Of a stretch of 64,000 nt of DNA, positions 33,811 through 45,887 are shown one piece after another. The notes beneath the pieces are model-generated. The model searched no databases. It was given only the letters and a program-made list of their open reading frames with translations, and was not told where the DNA came from. The DNA comes from Epichloe hybrida (lineage: Eukaryota > Ascomycota > Sordariomycetes > Hypocreales > Clavicipitaceae). Position numbers and translations under genes: made by a program. Where the stretch lies: positions 1,054,001-1,118,000 of the forward strand of contig JAFEKR010000010.1 of NCBI GenBank assembly GCA_019022495.1. The letters are read 5' to 3'. How positions within the stretch are numbered: position 1 is the first letter of the stretch; every line of letters begins with the position of its first letter.

Positions 33811-34569
33811 AAGTTATATTAGATCTTTAAGCACCTATATAATATTAGTAATAAATCTTAATAAGTAAATTCCTTTATCTTAATTTAGATTATTTCTTTA
33901 TTATATATATAAAAAAAAAACTAGGATTATCCTTTATTTAGATATTAGAAACTAAATTTAAGTGTTATTTTTATAGTTTAAGAACTAAGCCTTATATACC
34001 TAAGTAAACTCTCTTCTATAAATAATGAATTCTCCTATGTACACTTCCTAGATGTGGTTAAGTGGGTTAAATTTGTGAAAAATGAAATTTGATTTCGAAT
34101 AAGAGCTAAGGTATAAAAAGCCTATTAGTTCAAAACCTAGGGTTCGAAACCTAGATTTTAAACCCTAGAAGCAAGGCACTTTATAACCTTAGTGATTGGA
34201 TGAAAATGCGGATTCGCTTCAATTTTTTAGCTATATATAAGTAAATAATATAGGCCCACTTTTAATTTCTTAATTTATAATTATAGTCTTATTATTATAT
34301 ATATTCGTTACTATATTAATTAAAAATATCTATAAAATACTAAAGTCTAGGGCCCACTTTTAATTAAAGAGCTATTAGTAAAGTTTTATAATAATAAATT
34401 AATAATTTATCTAAAAATAGAAGTTTTATATCTCTATATATTTTTCTAGATTAGATATATATTATTTGTTTAAAAAAATACACTATAAGTTAATTATAGT
34501 GTAATACTCTATATATTATTAATATAAATATAACTAGTTTTATTCTATACTTTTATAATAGCTAAATTC
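33811..34569. other. Non-coding 5' region of hAT-B
   Basis: No gene seen. 34010-34240 is less AT-biased than its surroundings and holds the dyad-rich run CCTAGGGTTCGAAACCTAG. Two GGCCCACTTTTAATT(T/A) blocks occur near 34253 and 34351, the motif shared by other hAT elements here. The position upstream of the transposase suggests promoter DNA. Confidence 0.45.
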
Positions 34570-35170
34570 TATATTACTTTTACTTATATTTGTAATTTAG
34601 TAATAATAGAATTTTATAGTAATATTATAATAGAATCCTACTATTTATTTTACTAGGTTTAACCTGTTTTCTTTTATAATAGTAATATTATAGGTTACCT
34701 TTACTTATATTAGTCTTAATAGAATTCAATAGTAATATTATAATAGAATCTTACTATTAAGATAACTAGGTTTAACTTGTTTTCTCCTATAATAGTAATA
34801 TTATAGGTTACCTTTACTTATATTAGTCTTAATAGAATTCAATAGTAATATTATAATAGAATCCTACTATTAAGATAACTAGGTTTAACTTGTTTTCTCC
34901 TATAATAGCAATATTATAGGTTACTTTTACTTATATTAGTATTAATAGAATTCTATAGTTATATTATAATAGAATCCTACTATTAATTTAACTAGGTTTA
35001 ACTTGTTTTCTCCTATAATAGCAATATTATAGGTTACTTTTACTCGTATTAGTATTAATAGAATTCTATAGTTATATTATAATAGAATCCTACTATTAAT
35101 TTAACTAGGTTTAACCTATTATTTACTATAGTAGTAACATTATAGGTTACTTTTACTTATATTAGTATTA
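34570..35170 (+). repeat. 113-bp tandem repeat, five units, upstream of hAT-B
   Basis: AGGTTTAAC recurs at 34655, 34768, 34881, 34994 and 35107, exactly 113 bp apart. Each unit holds a TAATAGAATCCTACTATTAA-like dyad and TTATAGGTTACTTTTACT. Units 2-4 are nearly identical; the outer ones are more diverged. The array lies directly upstream of the transposase frame. Confidence 0.92.
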
Positions 35171-35359
35171 TTAGAGTTCTATAGTAATAAGACCCCCTTA
35201 CTTTATGTATAATATATTATATAATAGAACCTTTTCTTTATAAGTAAGCTCCCTTTCCCTTCCCTATTTCCTTTACACTTTATATCCTTATATCTTTTCT
35301 TATATTACACTTTAAGATATAAACTTTATACTATTATAAAGCTTAAAATTTACTCTTTA

Positions 35360-38300
35360 TAATCCAAATCTTTAAATACCTTTACAAATCCAATAGCCTT
35401 ACTAAAATAGCTGAATTAACTACCTCTTTAGTTTTTACCCCTTCTAATATTATTTCTTAAACCTAATCTAATAGCTCTTTTAATAAGAGTAATTCTAATG
35501 GGAAATTTAAGAATAATATTGAAAATTAACTAAGCTATAGTTTTGAAACTAGAGCTTATATTATTAATCATAACTTATTTAATTATTATCTTTTAGACAT
35601 TAATTATAATAAGGAAAGATTAGTAATCTATTATTATACTTAAGATAATTGCTCCTTTAGCTTTTCTTGTAAAGCTAAACGTTTTTAATTATCTAATGGT
35701 ACTAGCCATTATAAAATAAGGCATTTTACTATTGCTATATCTAAGAAAGAAGAAAGTACTAAGATTACTAGTAAGTTATTCCCTTATTTTTATTAATTAA
35801 GCTATATATAATACTACTAATATTATATCTAATTTAGTACCTCTTATAACCCAAAGTTCACTATCTTTATAATTAAGTCTTAGTACTTTTTTTACAAAAA
35901 AAAGGCCTAGGCCTCCCTTAAGTGAATTCTCACTAGATAATGTTATTAATCTAGCTATAAAATTTATGCTAGAAAATAACTTATCTTTTACTACTATAAC
36001 TAGTAATTCTTTTAAAGAATTACTAAGTTACTTTAAGTAAGTACTTATTCTTAATCCCTTATTATTTAGCTAATAATTATAGTTCTAATATTATATCTTC
36101 TTTTAATTATCGGAATATTTCTATAAATATCCATAATTTATATAATAAATCCTTCTAAGAGCTTATTATTAAGCTTAATAAGCACTTTTTAAATTTTGGC
36201 TATATGTCTTTACAACTAGATATATGGACATCTTTTAATTCAAAGTCTTATTTAGGAATTATTAGAAATTGGATAACTTCAGATTTTTAATTAGAATATA
36301 AGCTTCTTAGTATATACTTATATAACTATAATTACCTAGCTTTTATAATACTAATACTATTAACTAGGATTTAAAAACTTAAAAAGCACACATACTGGAA
36401 TATATATAAATGATATATTCACCTAGCTTATGGCTTTATATAAGATACAACTACTATCTATTATAAGGTTAGTTATATTAATTCTTTATAAGTTTCTATA
36501 TATACTAATTAACTATTAACCTCTTTTAGTCTTACTAGAGATAATAGTTCTAATAATAATACTTTTATAAGTGCTTTTATTAGTACTAATTATAATAGTA
36601 TTAGTATTAAAGAACCTACAGATATCCGATGTATTACATATGTTTTAAACATTATTGCTAAAGATATAATTACTAGCTTTATAAAAGCTATAACAAGCGC
36701 AGAAGATATTAAGAAATATAAGAATAGCGAAATTCTATTCTATTTAACAGAACAATTTTCAAATTTAATAAAATCCGAAAGAGATTAATTTATAGGCCTT
36801 ATCTAAGGTAAGCTATTATATCTTATTTTATAAATTTATTACTAATTTAAACTATAGGAATTATAGGAAAAGTTAAAAAGCTAGCTATTCTAATTAAGAA
36901 TAATGCAAATCTTTATCAAGATTAGCTTATTGCTTTAAAAGAGGCTAAATCTTAAGGAAAACTAGTAGTAAATTGCAATATAACTAAAATTCCACTAGGT
37001 AAGTTACTAACTATATACTATTAGGTATTAAGTACTAACTATTCTTTATAGCTAATGATACTAGGTGGAATTCAACTTATTCAATGATTAATACTACACT
37101 TCTATTAAAGGAAGCTATATTAATCTTTAATGAAAAAACCAATATATCTGCTTTTAAAGATACCTGCCCAAAAAGTCAAGAATAGGTAGACTTAAGCACT
37201 TTAAGTGAGATTTTAGAGGTTTTCTATTATCTAACTATAGTATTACAAGGGCAAAAATATAATACATTAAGCCTTATGCCTTTATTTATAGTTAAGATAT
37301 ATACATATCTTATTACTATATTAAAGGATCAAAAAGCTTATGCAAAAGTATGTTATTATCTATAGTTTTATCTTACTATATTAAATACTAACACTTATAG
37401 GATTAAATAAGCTATAATTCACTTGCAAATACCTTTACTAATGCAATAAATATAGGCTTAAAAAAGTTAAATGCTTATTTTCCTAGAGATATAAATGAAA
37501 GCTTTAACTTTTATAAGCCTTATTTATTAGCATTTTTACTTAATCCTTGATTAAATCTATTAGCATTACGAAATCAGTTAAACCTAACTAAAGATATAAT
37601 TGAGAAGATTTTAAAATCATTAAAAGCTGAATATAAGGAGTATGTATAACCCTAGTCTCTCCTAACCCTAACCTTTAAAATTAAATCCCTTTATAATTTA
37701 TACTAATATTAAAGACTAGACATAAAAGCTTATATAAGGCTAGAAATGAATCTTTTAATAATTCTAGCTCTAATAATGAAAACAATGAAGCTTTTACTTT
37801 AGTTGTTGATTTATCTAGAATTAAAAGACATCCTAGCCTATTTAGTAATCCTAGGCCTAAGAAACCTACTTTAGCCCTTTACTAAGGTTTATTTCCAAAA
37901 GAAAGAAATAAATCTATTAAAAAGGCTAGAAAAAATGAAATTTCTAGTTATATAAAGCTAGAATAACTACATGATAAGGTATATTATTACATACTAATAG
38001 TTACTTACTTTACTTATACTAATTACTATTTAGGATAATATATTTAATTAGTAAGCTAAAAATCAAGAAGCCTTTCCAATTTTATCTATTTTAGCTTGAA
38101 AATACCTTGCAATCCCTGCAACATCTGCTGCTATTGAAGGTTAATTTAATTAAGGTGAAAATGTTCTTACAAAAAGAAGAACATTACTACTAAATTTAAC
38201 CTTACGGGAATTATTATTATTAAAGAGTTAGGAAAAACAATCCCTAAAACCTTTAATTAAGGAATATCCTTCCTTTTTTGAATATAATACATTAGATTTA

Positions 38301-38558
38301 GAAGAATCTAATAATTCAGAAAATACTAATGATTTAGAAGATTCTAATGCCTTTGAATTTGAATCTTAGGTAAAGGGAAAAGGAAAGGAAAAAGCTAACC
38401 CTACTACTATTAGTAGTGAATCTAGCGAAGATTACTAGTCTTAGATTAGTAATCTTTAAGATTTTAGATCAAAAAGTAGTAATTTAGCTTATATTAATAT
38501 ATTAAGTTATTACTAATTAACTACTACTATTTCTATTGCTTTTACTCTTAGTCTTTAA
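35360..38558 (+). pseudogene. hAT-B transposase with introns, RIP-inactivated
   Basis: A plus-strand relative of the hAT-A gene. A BED-finger-like region at about 35640-35740 (SFSCKAKRF, SNGTSHYKI) is followed by an intron at 35771-35837 (GTAAGTTATT...AATTTAG). The conserved hAT block LDIWTSFNSKSYLGIIRNWI is at about 36214-36275. The C-terminal dimerisation block YLAIPATSAAIEG then LTKRR is near 38100-38190. The frame closes with TAA 38556-38558 after an acidic tail. Introns fall at the same places as in hAT-A where checked (first two and the last). In-frame stops are mostly TAA/TAG. Start codon not determined. It would have bound terminal repeats and excised the element. Confidence 0.85.
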
Positions 38559-38814
38559 CTATTATTACTATTATTACTATTATTACTATTATTACTATTA
38601 TTACTATTATTACTATTATTACTATTATTATTATTTTAAAAAATATAAAAGAGAAAACATTTTTATAATATTAATATTTTTAAAAACCTTAAAATACTAA
38701 GTTATTAAAAACTATAGCTTTTACTATAGTAATTTACTTATAATTACTAGTATTTATATTTAAGTTATTTATTTTCTATTTATTTATTATTAAACTTTAA
38801 CACTAATAATATTA

Positions 38815-39035
38815 TAAGTAATCTTAGTAATCTTAGTAATCTTAGTAATCTTAGTAATCTTAGTAATCTTAGTAATCTTAGTAATCCTAGTAATCTTAGT
38901 AATCTTAGTAATACTAGTAATCTTAGTAATCTTAGTAATCTTAGTAATACTAGTAATCTTAGTAATACTAGTAATCTTAGTAATACTAGTAATCTTAGTA
39001 ATACTAGTAATATTAGTAATATTAGTATTATAAGC
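38815..39035 (+). repeat. 9-bp minisatellite (AATCTTAGT)n, right part of H3
   Basis: About two dozen units, AATCTTAGT interspersed with AATACTAGT and AATCCTAGT variants, then AAGCTATTAT decamers. The same block lies in H2 (18492-18625) and, shorter, in H4 (45178-45235). Confidence 0.9.
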
Positions 39036-39618
39036 TATTATAAGCTATTATAAGCTATAATAAGATATAATAAGCTACTTATATTAAGTTTACTAGTAGT
39101 TCTTTTTATAGTTTTTTTAAAATAAGTAATAATAATAATTTATAGAAATATAAAATAATTTATAGAAATAGTAAATAATATAATAAGAAGGTTTTTCTTT
39201 AAGTTATATTAGGGAAATAAAGTATTAAGTTAAATAGTATTATTAAAAAGTATAATATTATATATAACCTTACTTAGTTATAGTAAAATTACTAAAATAA
39301 TATAATATTATAAATTCTATAACTAATTAAATAAAATAGGTAATAATAAAAGCTTTTATATAACTACCATTCTTTTAATCCTTATAATACTAATAACTAA
39401 TAAAAAGTCTAATATTACATTTGTAGTGTTTATAGTTAGTGTAGTTTAGGAAAAAAAATTTGTAGTGTAATGTATTATAGTTTTTTTTTTTATAGTTAGT
39501 GTAATGTAGTTTTTTTTTCCTTATAGTTAGTGTAGTTTGTAGTGTAGTGTAGTTTGTAGTGTAGTTACTACACTACACTACAAATACTACACTACACTAC
39601 ACGTTTTAGTGCAATACT

Positions 39619-40309
39619 CTAGTTAGAATATATATCTTCTGAAGAAGAACTAGATAAATCTTGGGATTTATCTAATTTCTCTTTTTCCTTTGAAGAAGAT
39701 ATAGTATCTGAATCCTCAGAAAAAGAGCTATAATAGTCATATAGCTCTGAATATTGCTTAGTAGCAATATTATCTTCCTTTTCCTAATTCTTTAATAGAA
39801 TTAGTTCCTTAATTATAGAATGTTTTAAGGAAGTTTAGCGCTTAGTAATAATATTCCCACTAGTATTAAAGGTGCTTTCTATTGCACTAGAAGTGGCAGG
39901 AATAGCTAGATATCTTCTAGCTATTATGCTTAAAATAGGGAAAGACTTTTGGTTATCATCCCACCATTTAAAGATATCTTCCTTTATTATAATATTAGTA
40001 TAATAATAAGATATAATAGGAAGAAATATTTACTTACTTTATCCTCTTTAGGTTCTAAGTTAGTAAAAGTAGGGATTTCATTCTTTCGAGTTTTTTGAAT
40101 AGATTTATCCCTCTTATTTAAGAATAATCCTTTATAGAGGTTAGAAGACTTAGGCTTAGGTTGAGGATTAGAAAACGTTCTAGGCTAAATAGGCCCTCCA
40201 ATTTCTACTAGAAATTGGGTATTTTCTGGCTCTGAATTATCTGAGCCTAGCCCTAGGCCTAAATTAGCCTGATTTTCCTTATAAGTAGGAAGAAGCCTAG
40301 TATTAAGGT

Positions 40310-40340
<31 letters not shown>

Positions 40341-42680
40341 TATTATACTTATGAATTATAATCCTTTTCTAAGTTATCTAGTAACTTTTTAATTGTTCTT
40401 GATTGTAATCTAAGCTTATCTTTTATAGTAATAAGATTAAGCCTAGGGTCTAATAATATAGCATATAAATAAGGCTTATAAAAGTGGTAATTATTTCCTA
40501 TATCTTGTGGGAAATAATTACCTAGCTTTTCTAAGCTAATATCTATAGAGGCTATAAAGACCTTACTAAAAGGATTATAAACGTGTTTCTAATTTTATAA
40601 GTTAGTATAATATAACTAAAAAGAAAGTAAAATAGATAAATACCTGGTTATTATAAGCCTTTTAGTCCTCTTTTATATTATTAAGATATTCATATATCTT
40701 AGTAATAAAAAGTGGGACTAGACCTAAAGTATTATACTTCTAGCTTTAAAGTATAATAGTAAGTTCGTGAAAAACCTCTAATATGCTGCTTAAGGTTACT
40801 AAATCAGCCTATTCTTGTGTTATAGGCATAGTATCTTTAAGGGCAGCAATATTAGTTTCCCTATTAAGAAGAATAATAGCTTCTTTAAGCTCTAAAGAAG
40901 TATTAATCATCTTATAGGTTAAATTCCACCTTGTTTCATTGGCTATAAATATAATAGATTAGTATTAATTATAATTATAATAAGAATTAAAGACTTACCT
41001 AAAGGAATCTTTGTAATATTACAATTCTTAGCTAGGTTACCTTGTGTTTTTGCTTTTCTAAGGCATTTTAACCAAGTTTTATATAAAGCTTGATTATTCT
41101 TAATTAGAATAGCAATCCTTTTAACTTTTCCTAGTATACCTATAATTAAAATTAGCATTATTAGATAGAAAATAGTAAAGATTAATAGATTAATAGATTA
41201 ATTACTTACCATTTGCTAAGGATTTAAATTGTTGAAAATTAGGATTCCCTTGGATATACAAGGTTTCTTCTGTAGAATAGTGAAGATATTCACTATTCTT
41301 GAAACTTTCTAAGTCTTCCTTAGAAGACATAGATTTAATAAAATTCGTAATGATATCCTTAGCTATGATATTAAGAACGTGAGCTATATATCGGATATTA
41401 TATGGTTTAATACTAATACTATTATAACTCTTATTAATATAAGAAGTTATAAAAGTATTATTATTAGAACCATTATCCCTAGTAAAACTATATATAAATT
41501 AGAATTAAAGCATAATAATAGTTATAATATTTAAAGAAATAACTTACCTAAGAATATCCTTAGGCTCTAAGTAATAGTCTTTAATAAGATTATTAAAGTA
41601 TTGGTGAATATAAGCTCTAGTATGTGAATTTAATAGATATTCAAATCCTATAAGCAAAATAATTAGTAAATAATAGAATTAATACTAATTAAAAGACTTA
41701 CTAATTAGCTTATATTCTAGCTTAAAGTTTAGATTAAGCTAGCTTATAATAACCCCTAGATAAGACTTCGAATTAAACGAAGTCTAAATATCTAGTTAAA
41801 CTGAAATTAAACCTTGATGTTTAATTTGATATTGGATTTGTTAAAGGATTTTTTGCTTAGATAAATAATACATAGTATTTATTCTATGTATTATTATTCG
41901 GTGACTAAGCAAAGAAGCTAAATCATTATTTCTATATAAGTTAGCTTACTTAACTAATAACTATAATAGTTATAGGAAAAGTTAACTTACCTAGAATAAT
42001 AATTTAGTAAATTTTTAAAGGATTTGCTATTAATAATAGCAAAAGAAAGGTTATTTTCTAGTAGAAATTTAATAACTAGAATAACCGCTTCTTTAGATAA
42101 AAATTCCTCTGAAATAGTATGATTTCGAGGTCTTTTTGTTGAAAAAAAGGAAGTTAAGGAAGACTGATTTGTAGGAGTAAATACTACTGGAATTTCAGGT
42201 ACTAGATTATAGTTAGTATAGAATTAATTAATTAAAATTCAAAATAAATAGAATAAAACACTTACTAATAATCTTTTCGGGTTTATTTTCTTCTAATTTA
42301 GAAGTAGCAATTTCTAGGTGCTTAATTCGATAGTGTTAAACCCCATTAGAAGCTTGGAATCTCTTTGCTTTGCTTCTAAATGTAAAATTACATTTAGATT
42401 GCATACAAAAGCATATAATTTCCCTTTCTTTATTATATTTAATATTAGATAACTGATAATTAAATAAATTATGGGTAAAAATTAATGCTTTTGAAGAGAA
42501 CTCGTAATCTTGTTGATTTTCAAGGGTTTTCTCATATAATCCTAGAAGATTACTTGCTTAAGAAGGCCCTGAAGCTAGGCTAGCCTAGCTAGGCCTAGAG
42601 GGTAAGCTAGGCCTAGAAGGGCTAGGCATACTAGCATCAGAATCGTTATCATTATCTGAGAGGTGAAAAGAGAAATCCAT
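39619..42680 (-). pseudogene. hAT-A transposase, ten exons, RIP-inactivated
   Basis: ATG at 42680-42678; stop TAG at 39621-39619, where H3 adjoins. Nine introns (plus-strand coordinates): 42202-42265, 41932-41990, 41648-41701, 41488-41547, 41140-41209, 40943-40998, 40589-40643, 40297-40348, 39982-40037, all 52-70 bp, GT...AG, mostly GTAAGT. Phases agree except at the eighth, which needs a one-base slip. Domains: acidic Ser-rich N-terminus; BED-like finger (CFCMQSKCNF ... HYRIKH) in exon 1; LDI*TSFNSKSYLG in exon 3; NETRWNLTYKMI opening exon 7; WWDDNQKSFPILS and PATSSAIESTFN in exon 10. Around 16 in-frame stops, all TAA/TAG. It is less damaged than hAT-B. It would be a nuclear cut-and-paste transposase. 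Confidence 0.9.
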
Positions 42681-43927
42681 AGTAAAGTGGGTTTTTTTTC
42701 TGATTTTTAGAGGTATTTTTTTCTGATTTTTCTGATTTTTTTCCTGATTTTCGCTAATTTTTCTGATTTTCTGATTTTCCGATTTTTTTTCTGATTTTTC
42801 TAATTTTTGTTTTTTAGGGGTTTTATAACTTATTTAAGGTGTAAAAAGATTACAAAAACAAGAGTAAATGGATGTAACTAGCTTTACTATGTATAGGTTT
42901 TTCTAAACGTTTTTTTCTGATTTACTAAGGTAAAAAGAGAAGAGAAAAGAAAGAAAGAAAAGAGAAAGCAGGGGAATACCCCTCCTTAAAAAAATTTTCA
43001 CTTACCTAAGCAAGTGGGTCATAAATGACGTAATTGACTAAACAGTTCAATTGAACCTATCAAATGACTATAGACCTACTTTTGGACTCACTTTTTTATA
43101 TATACTTTATAAAATTAGAAAAATATAACTATACCTTTTAAATTATATATATTTACCTAATTTATAGTTTTTTTTATAAATTTTACTTAGAAATAATTAA
43201 TTTTAATTTATAAAAAAATCCTTTATATATAAAAAAGTATAATTTTAAAGTAAATTAAGTTTTTTATAATTTTATTATACTAATTCTATTATATTTATCT
43301 TATATTACTTATATATTAAGAAATCTTTGCTTAAAAGGTATTAATCTTTAACTAATAATTTTTAAAAAAATATAAAAAAAAAGAAAACAATTAGAAATAT
43401 TTTATATTAATTATAATAAAATAGATATTAAAATAATTTTTTTAATATATAATAAATAAAAATAAAAGCTAATCTTATAAATTTTCTTAAAATTTTAATA
43501 TAATTATTAGAATTTATAATATATTATTTAATATAATTTCTAAAAGTATATATAGGGTATATTCTTATAATAAAACATTAATCCTAAATAAATTTATATT
43601 AATACCTAGAAAAAGGATTTACTAGTATTATAATAATACTTTATATAGAGAAAAGAAAGGGGAATCTAAATAATATATTTATCTTACTAAGAATACCCTA
43701 TACCTAAAGTTATAAGTAATAATCTAAAAGTTAAAAAATTTAAAAAATTTATAGTAAATTTAATAAAATTTATATAAGAAAAAAGTTTATATTAATCTTA
43801 AAGAGAAAATTCTATATAATATTATAAGATCTTAATATACCCCACTTTTCTTTTCCCCTAACATTACATTACACATTACATCTAAACCCCAAAAACTACA
43901 TTACATTACATTACATTACATGCTCTG
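42681..43927 (-). promoter_or_regulatory. hAT-A 5' region and right terminus
   Basis: No gene. 42688-42800 is a run of TTTTCTGA(TT) repeats just upstream of the transposase start. 42935-42990 is purine-rich and ends in the dyad GGGGAATACCCC. GTGGGTC/GACTCACTTT words occur at 43014 and 43078, near CAGTTCAATTGAACC. 43110-43840 is featureless A/T DNA. CCCCACTTTT lies at 43848, and ACATTACATT subterminal repeats run to the inverted end CTCTG at 43927. By position this holds the transposase promoter. Confidence 0.6.
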
Positions 43928-43935
43928 GCTTTAAT

Positions 43936-44022
43936 AGAGAACTCTCTAAACCCTTTAAGATTAAGGCTAGTACCTTATAAGGATCTCCCTTATTACTAAT
44001 TCTCTTTCTCCTCTATTCTATA
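43936..44022 (+). pseudogene. LINE L2 RT fragment between hAT-A and H4
   Basis: In frame with 23507, it reads RELSKPFKIKAS then TL*GSPLLLILFLLYS. This is the LINE RT block that normally reads (I)PQGSPLSPILFLxY. It ends ATTCTATA (44015-44022), the left target copy of H4. Confidence 0.9.
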
Positions 44023-45879
44023 CAGAGTATTGTTTGTAGTGTAGTTAGTGTAGTTTTTAGGAAAAATTTGTATTTGTAGTGTAGTTTTTTTTTTCTTATA
44101 GTTAGTGTAATATAGTTTTTTTTTTATAGTGTAGTGTATTGTAGTTTTTTTTTTTTATAGTTAGTGTAGTGTAGTTAGTGTAGTTACTAACTACACTAAC
44201 TACAAAAACTACAATGTAGTGTTAGTAAAAAAAAAGTGGGCCTTTTTATTATATAATGTTATTATAAGGATTAAAAGAAAGCTAGTTATATAGAAGGTTT
44301 TATTATTACCTATTTTACTTAATTAGTTATAGAATTTATAATATTTACCTTTTTTTAAGAATTTTACTATAACTAGGGTTATTTATAATATTATACCTTT
44401 TTAATAATACTATTATACTTATTACTTTATTTTACTAATATAACTTTAAGAAAAACCTTCTTATTATTTTATTTACTATTATTATTAATTATTTTATATT
44501 TTTATTATTAATTTAATTAAAAAATACCTTAAACTAATATAATTAAATTAAATTAGAAATCTAAATAAATATATAAAAGTTAATAGAATATATACTTAGT
44601 ACTTTAATATTATTATTAATATAATAAGAACTTAAAAAAAGCTTAAACTATTTATTTACTATTTAAACTAATTAAATATTACTTTAAGCTTTATAATTCT
44701 AAAGCTTTAAGAAGTTATATATAGTAACTTTATATATCTTATTATAATAATATATAAAGAAAGAATATAATAAACTAATATTTATACTTTATTAATAGAT
44801 AACTAATAGTATTATTTTAATTACCCTATATAGCTTAAATAAGCTATAAAAAATAAGTTTAACTTATTTTTAAAAATAATACTAGGACTTAGTTTTATAT
44901 AATATACTATACTTATTATAAAAGCTTTAATAACTTTTATAACCTTAATTACTATTATTACTATAATTACTATTATTTTACTTTTATTATTATTTTAAAA
45001 AAAATATAAAAGAGAAAACATTTTTATAATATTAATATTTTTAAAAACCTTAAAATACTAAGTTATTAAAAACTATAGCTTTTACTATAGTAATTTACTT
45101 ATAATTACTAGTATTTATATTTAAGTTATTTATTTATTATTTATTTATTATTAAACTTTAACACTAATAATATTATAAGTAATCTTAGTAATCTTAGTAA
45201 TCTTAGTAATACTAGTAATATTAGTAATATTAGTATTATAAGCTATTATAAGCTATAATAAGATATAATAAGTTATTATAAGCTATAATAAGATATAATA
45301 AGCTATTATAAGCTATAATAAGATATAATAAGCTACTTATATTAAGTTTACTAGTAGTTTTTTTATAGTTTTTTTAAAATAAGTAATAATAATAATTTAT
45401 AGAAATATAAAATAATTTATAGAATAGTAAATAATATAATAAGAAGGTTTTTCTTTAAGTTATATTAGGGAAATAAAGTATTAAGTTAAATAGTATTATT
45501 AAAAAAGTATAATATTATATATAACCTTACTTAGTTATAATAAAATTATAAAAATAATATAATATTATAAATTCTATAACTAATTTAATAAAATAGGTAA
45601 TAATAAAAGCTTTTATATAACTAGCTTTCTTTTAACCTTATAAATACTAATAACTAATAAAAAGTCTAATACTACATTTGTAGTGTTTGTAATTAGTGTA
45701 GTTTAGGAAAAAAAATTTGTAGTGTAATATATTATAGTTTTTTTTTTTTGTAGTTAGTGTAATATAGTTTTTTTTTCCTTGTAGTTAGTGTAGTTTGTAG
45801 TATAGTGTAGTTTATAGTGTAGTTACTACACTACACTATAAATACTACACTACACTACACGTTTTAGTGCAAAACTCTG
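44023..45879 (+). mobile_element. hAT-type non-autonomous element H4 with TSD ATTCTATA
   Basis: Ends CAGAGTATTG (44023) and AAAACTCTG (ending 45879) enclose 1857 bp of non-coding DNA. The perfect 8-bp duplication ATTCTATA is at 44015-44022 and 45880-45887. Removal restores the LINE RT frame. This is the cleanest member of the H family and sets its size and insertion behaviour. It has GTAGTGTAG subterminal words, AAAAAGTGGGCC at about 44231 and short AATCTTAGT and AAGCTATTAT runs. Confidence 0.95.
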
Positions 45880-45887
45880 ATTCTATA

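Larger units (their letters stand above)
32235..39621 (+). mobile_element. Composite H3: H-type ends enclosing hAT-B transposase
   Basis: The left end TAGAGTATTG (CAGAG with C-to-T) is at 32235 and the right end CAATACTCTA at 39621; both have the GTAGTGTAG subterminal structure of H1, H2 and H4. Inside are an H-like left segment (to about 33440), expanded decamers, a 113-bp array, a plus-strand hAT transposase (35360-38558) and an H-like right segment (38560-39621). It may be the autonomous parent of the H elements. However, the left and right H-like segments overlap in content, and the 8-bp flanks differ (CTTACACC in G2 gag, GTTAGAAT in hAT-A), so it could be a recombinant of two insertions. 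Confidence 0.7.
23508..43927. mobile_element. hAT-A transposon, 20.4 kb with nested insertions
   Basis: Ends are CAGAGCATTGCATTACATTA (23508) and TTACATTACATGCTCTG (ending 43927). The perfect 8-bp duplication GCTTTAAT is at 23500-23507 and 43928-43935. Subterminal DNA on both sides is made of CATTACATTA repeats, unlike the GTAGTGTAG words of the H family. Its own parts are the left end (23508-23618), a minus-strand transposase gene (39622-42680) and a right-hand 5' region (42681-43927). In between lie Gypsy G1, fragment G2 and composite H3. Some original hAT-A DNA left of the transposase stop appears to be missing. Confidence 0.88.

Noticed and set aside
34125..34172. Telomere-like repeats (CCTAGGG, AAACCCTAG)
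   Set aside because: Only isolated hexamer-like words within a dyad, no tandem array.
40943..41158. Stand-alone 71-codon gene
   Set aside because: It is exon 6 of the hAT-A transposase read through into the following intron and the preceding intron.
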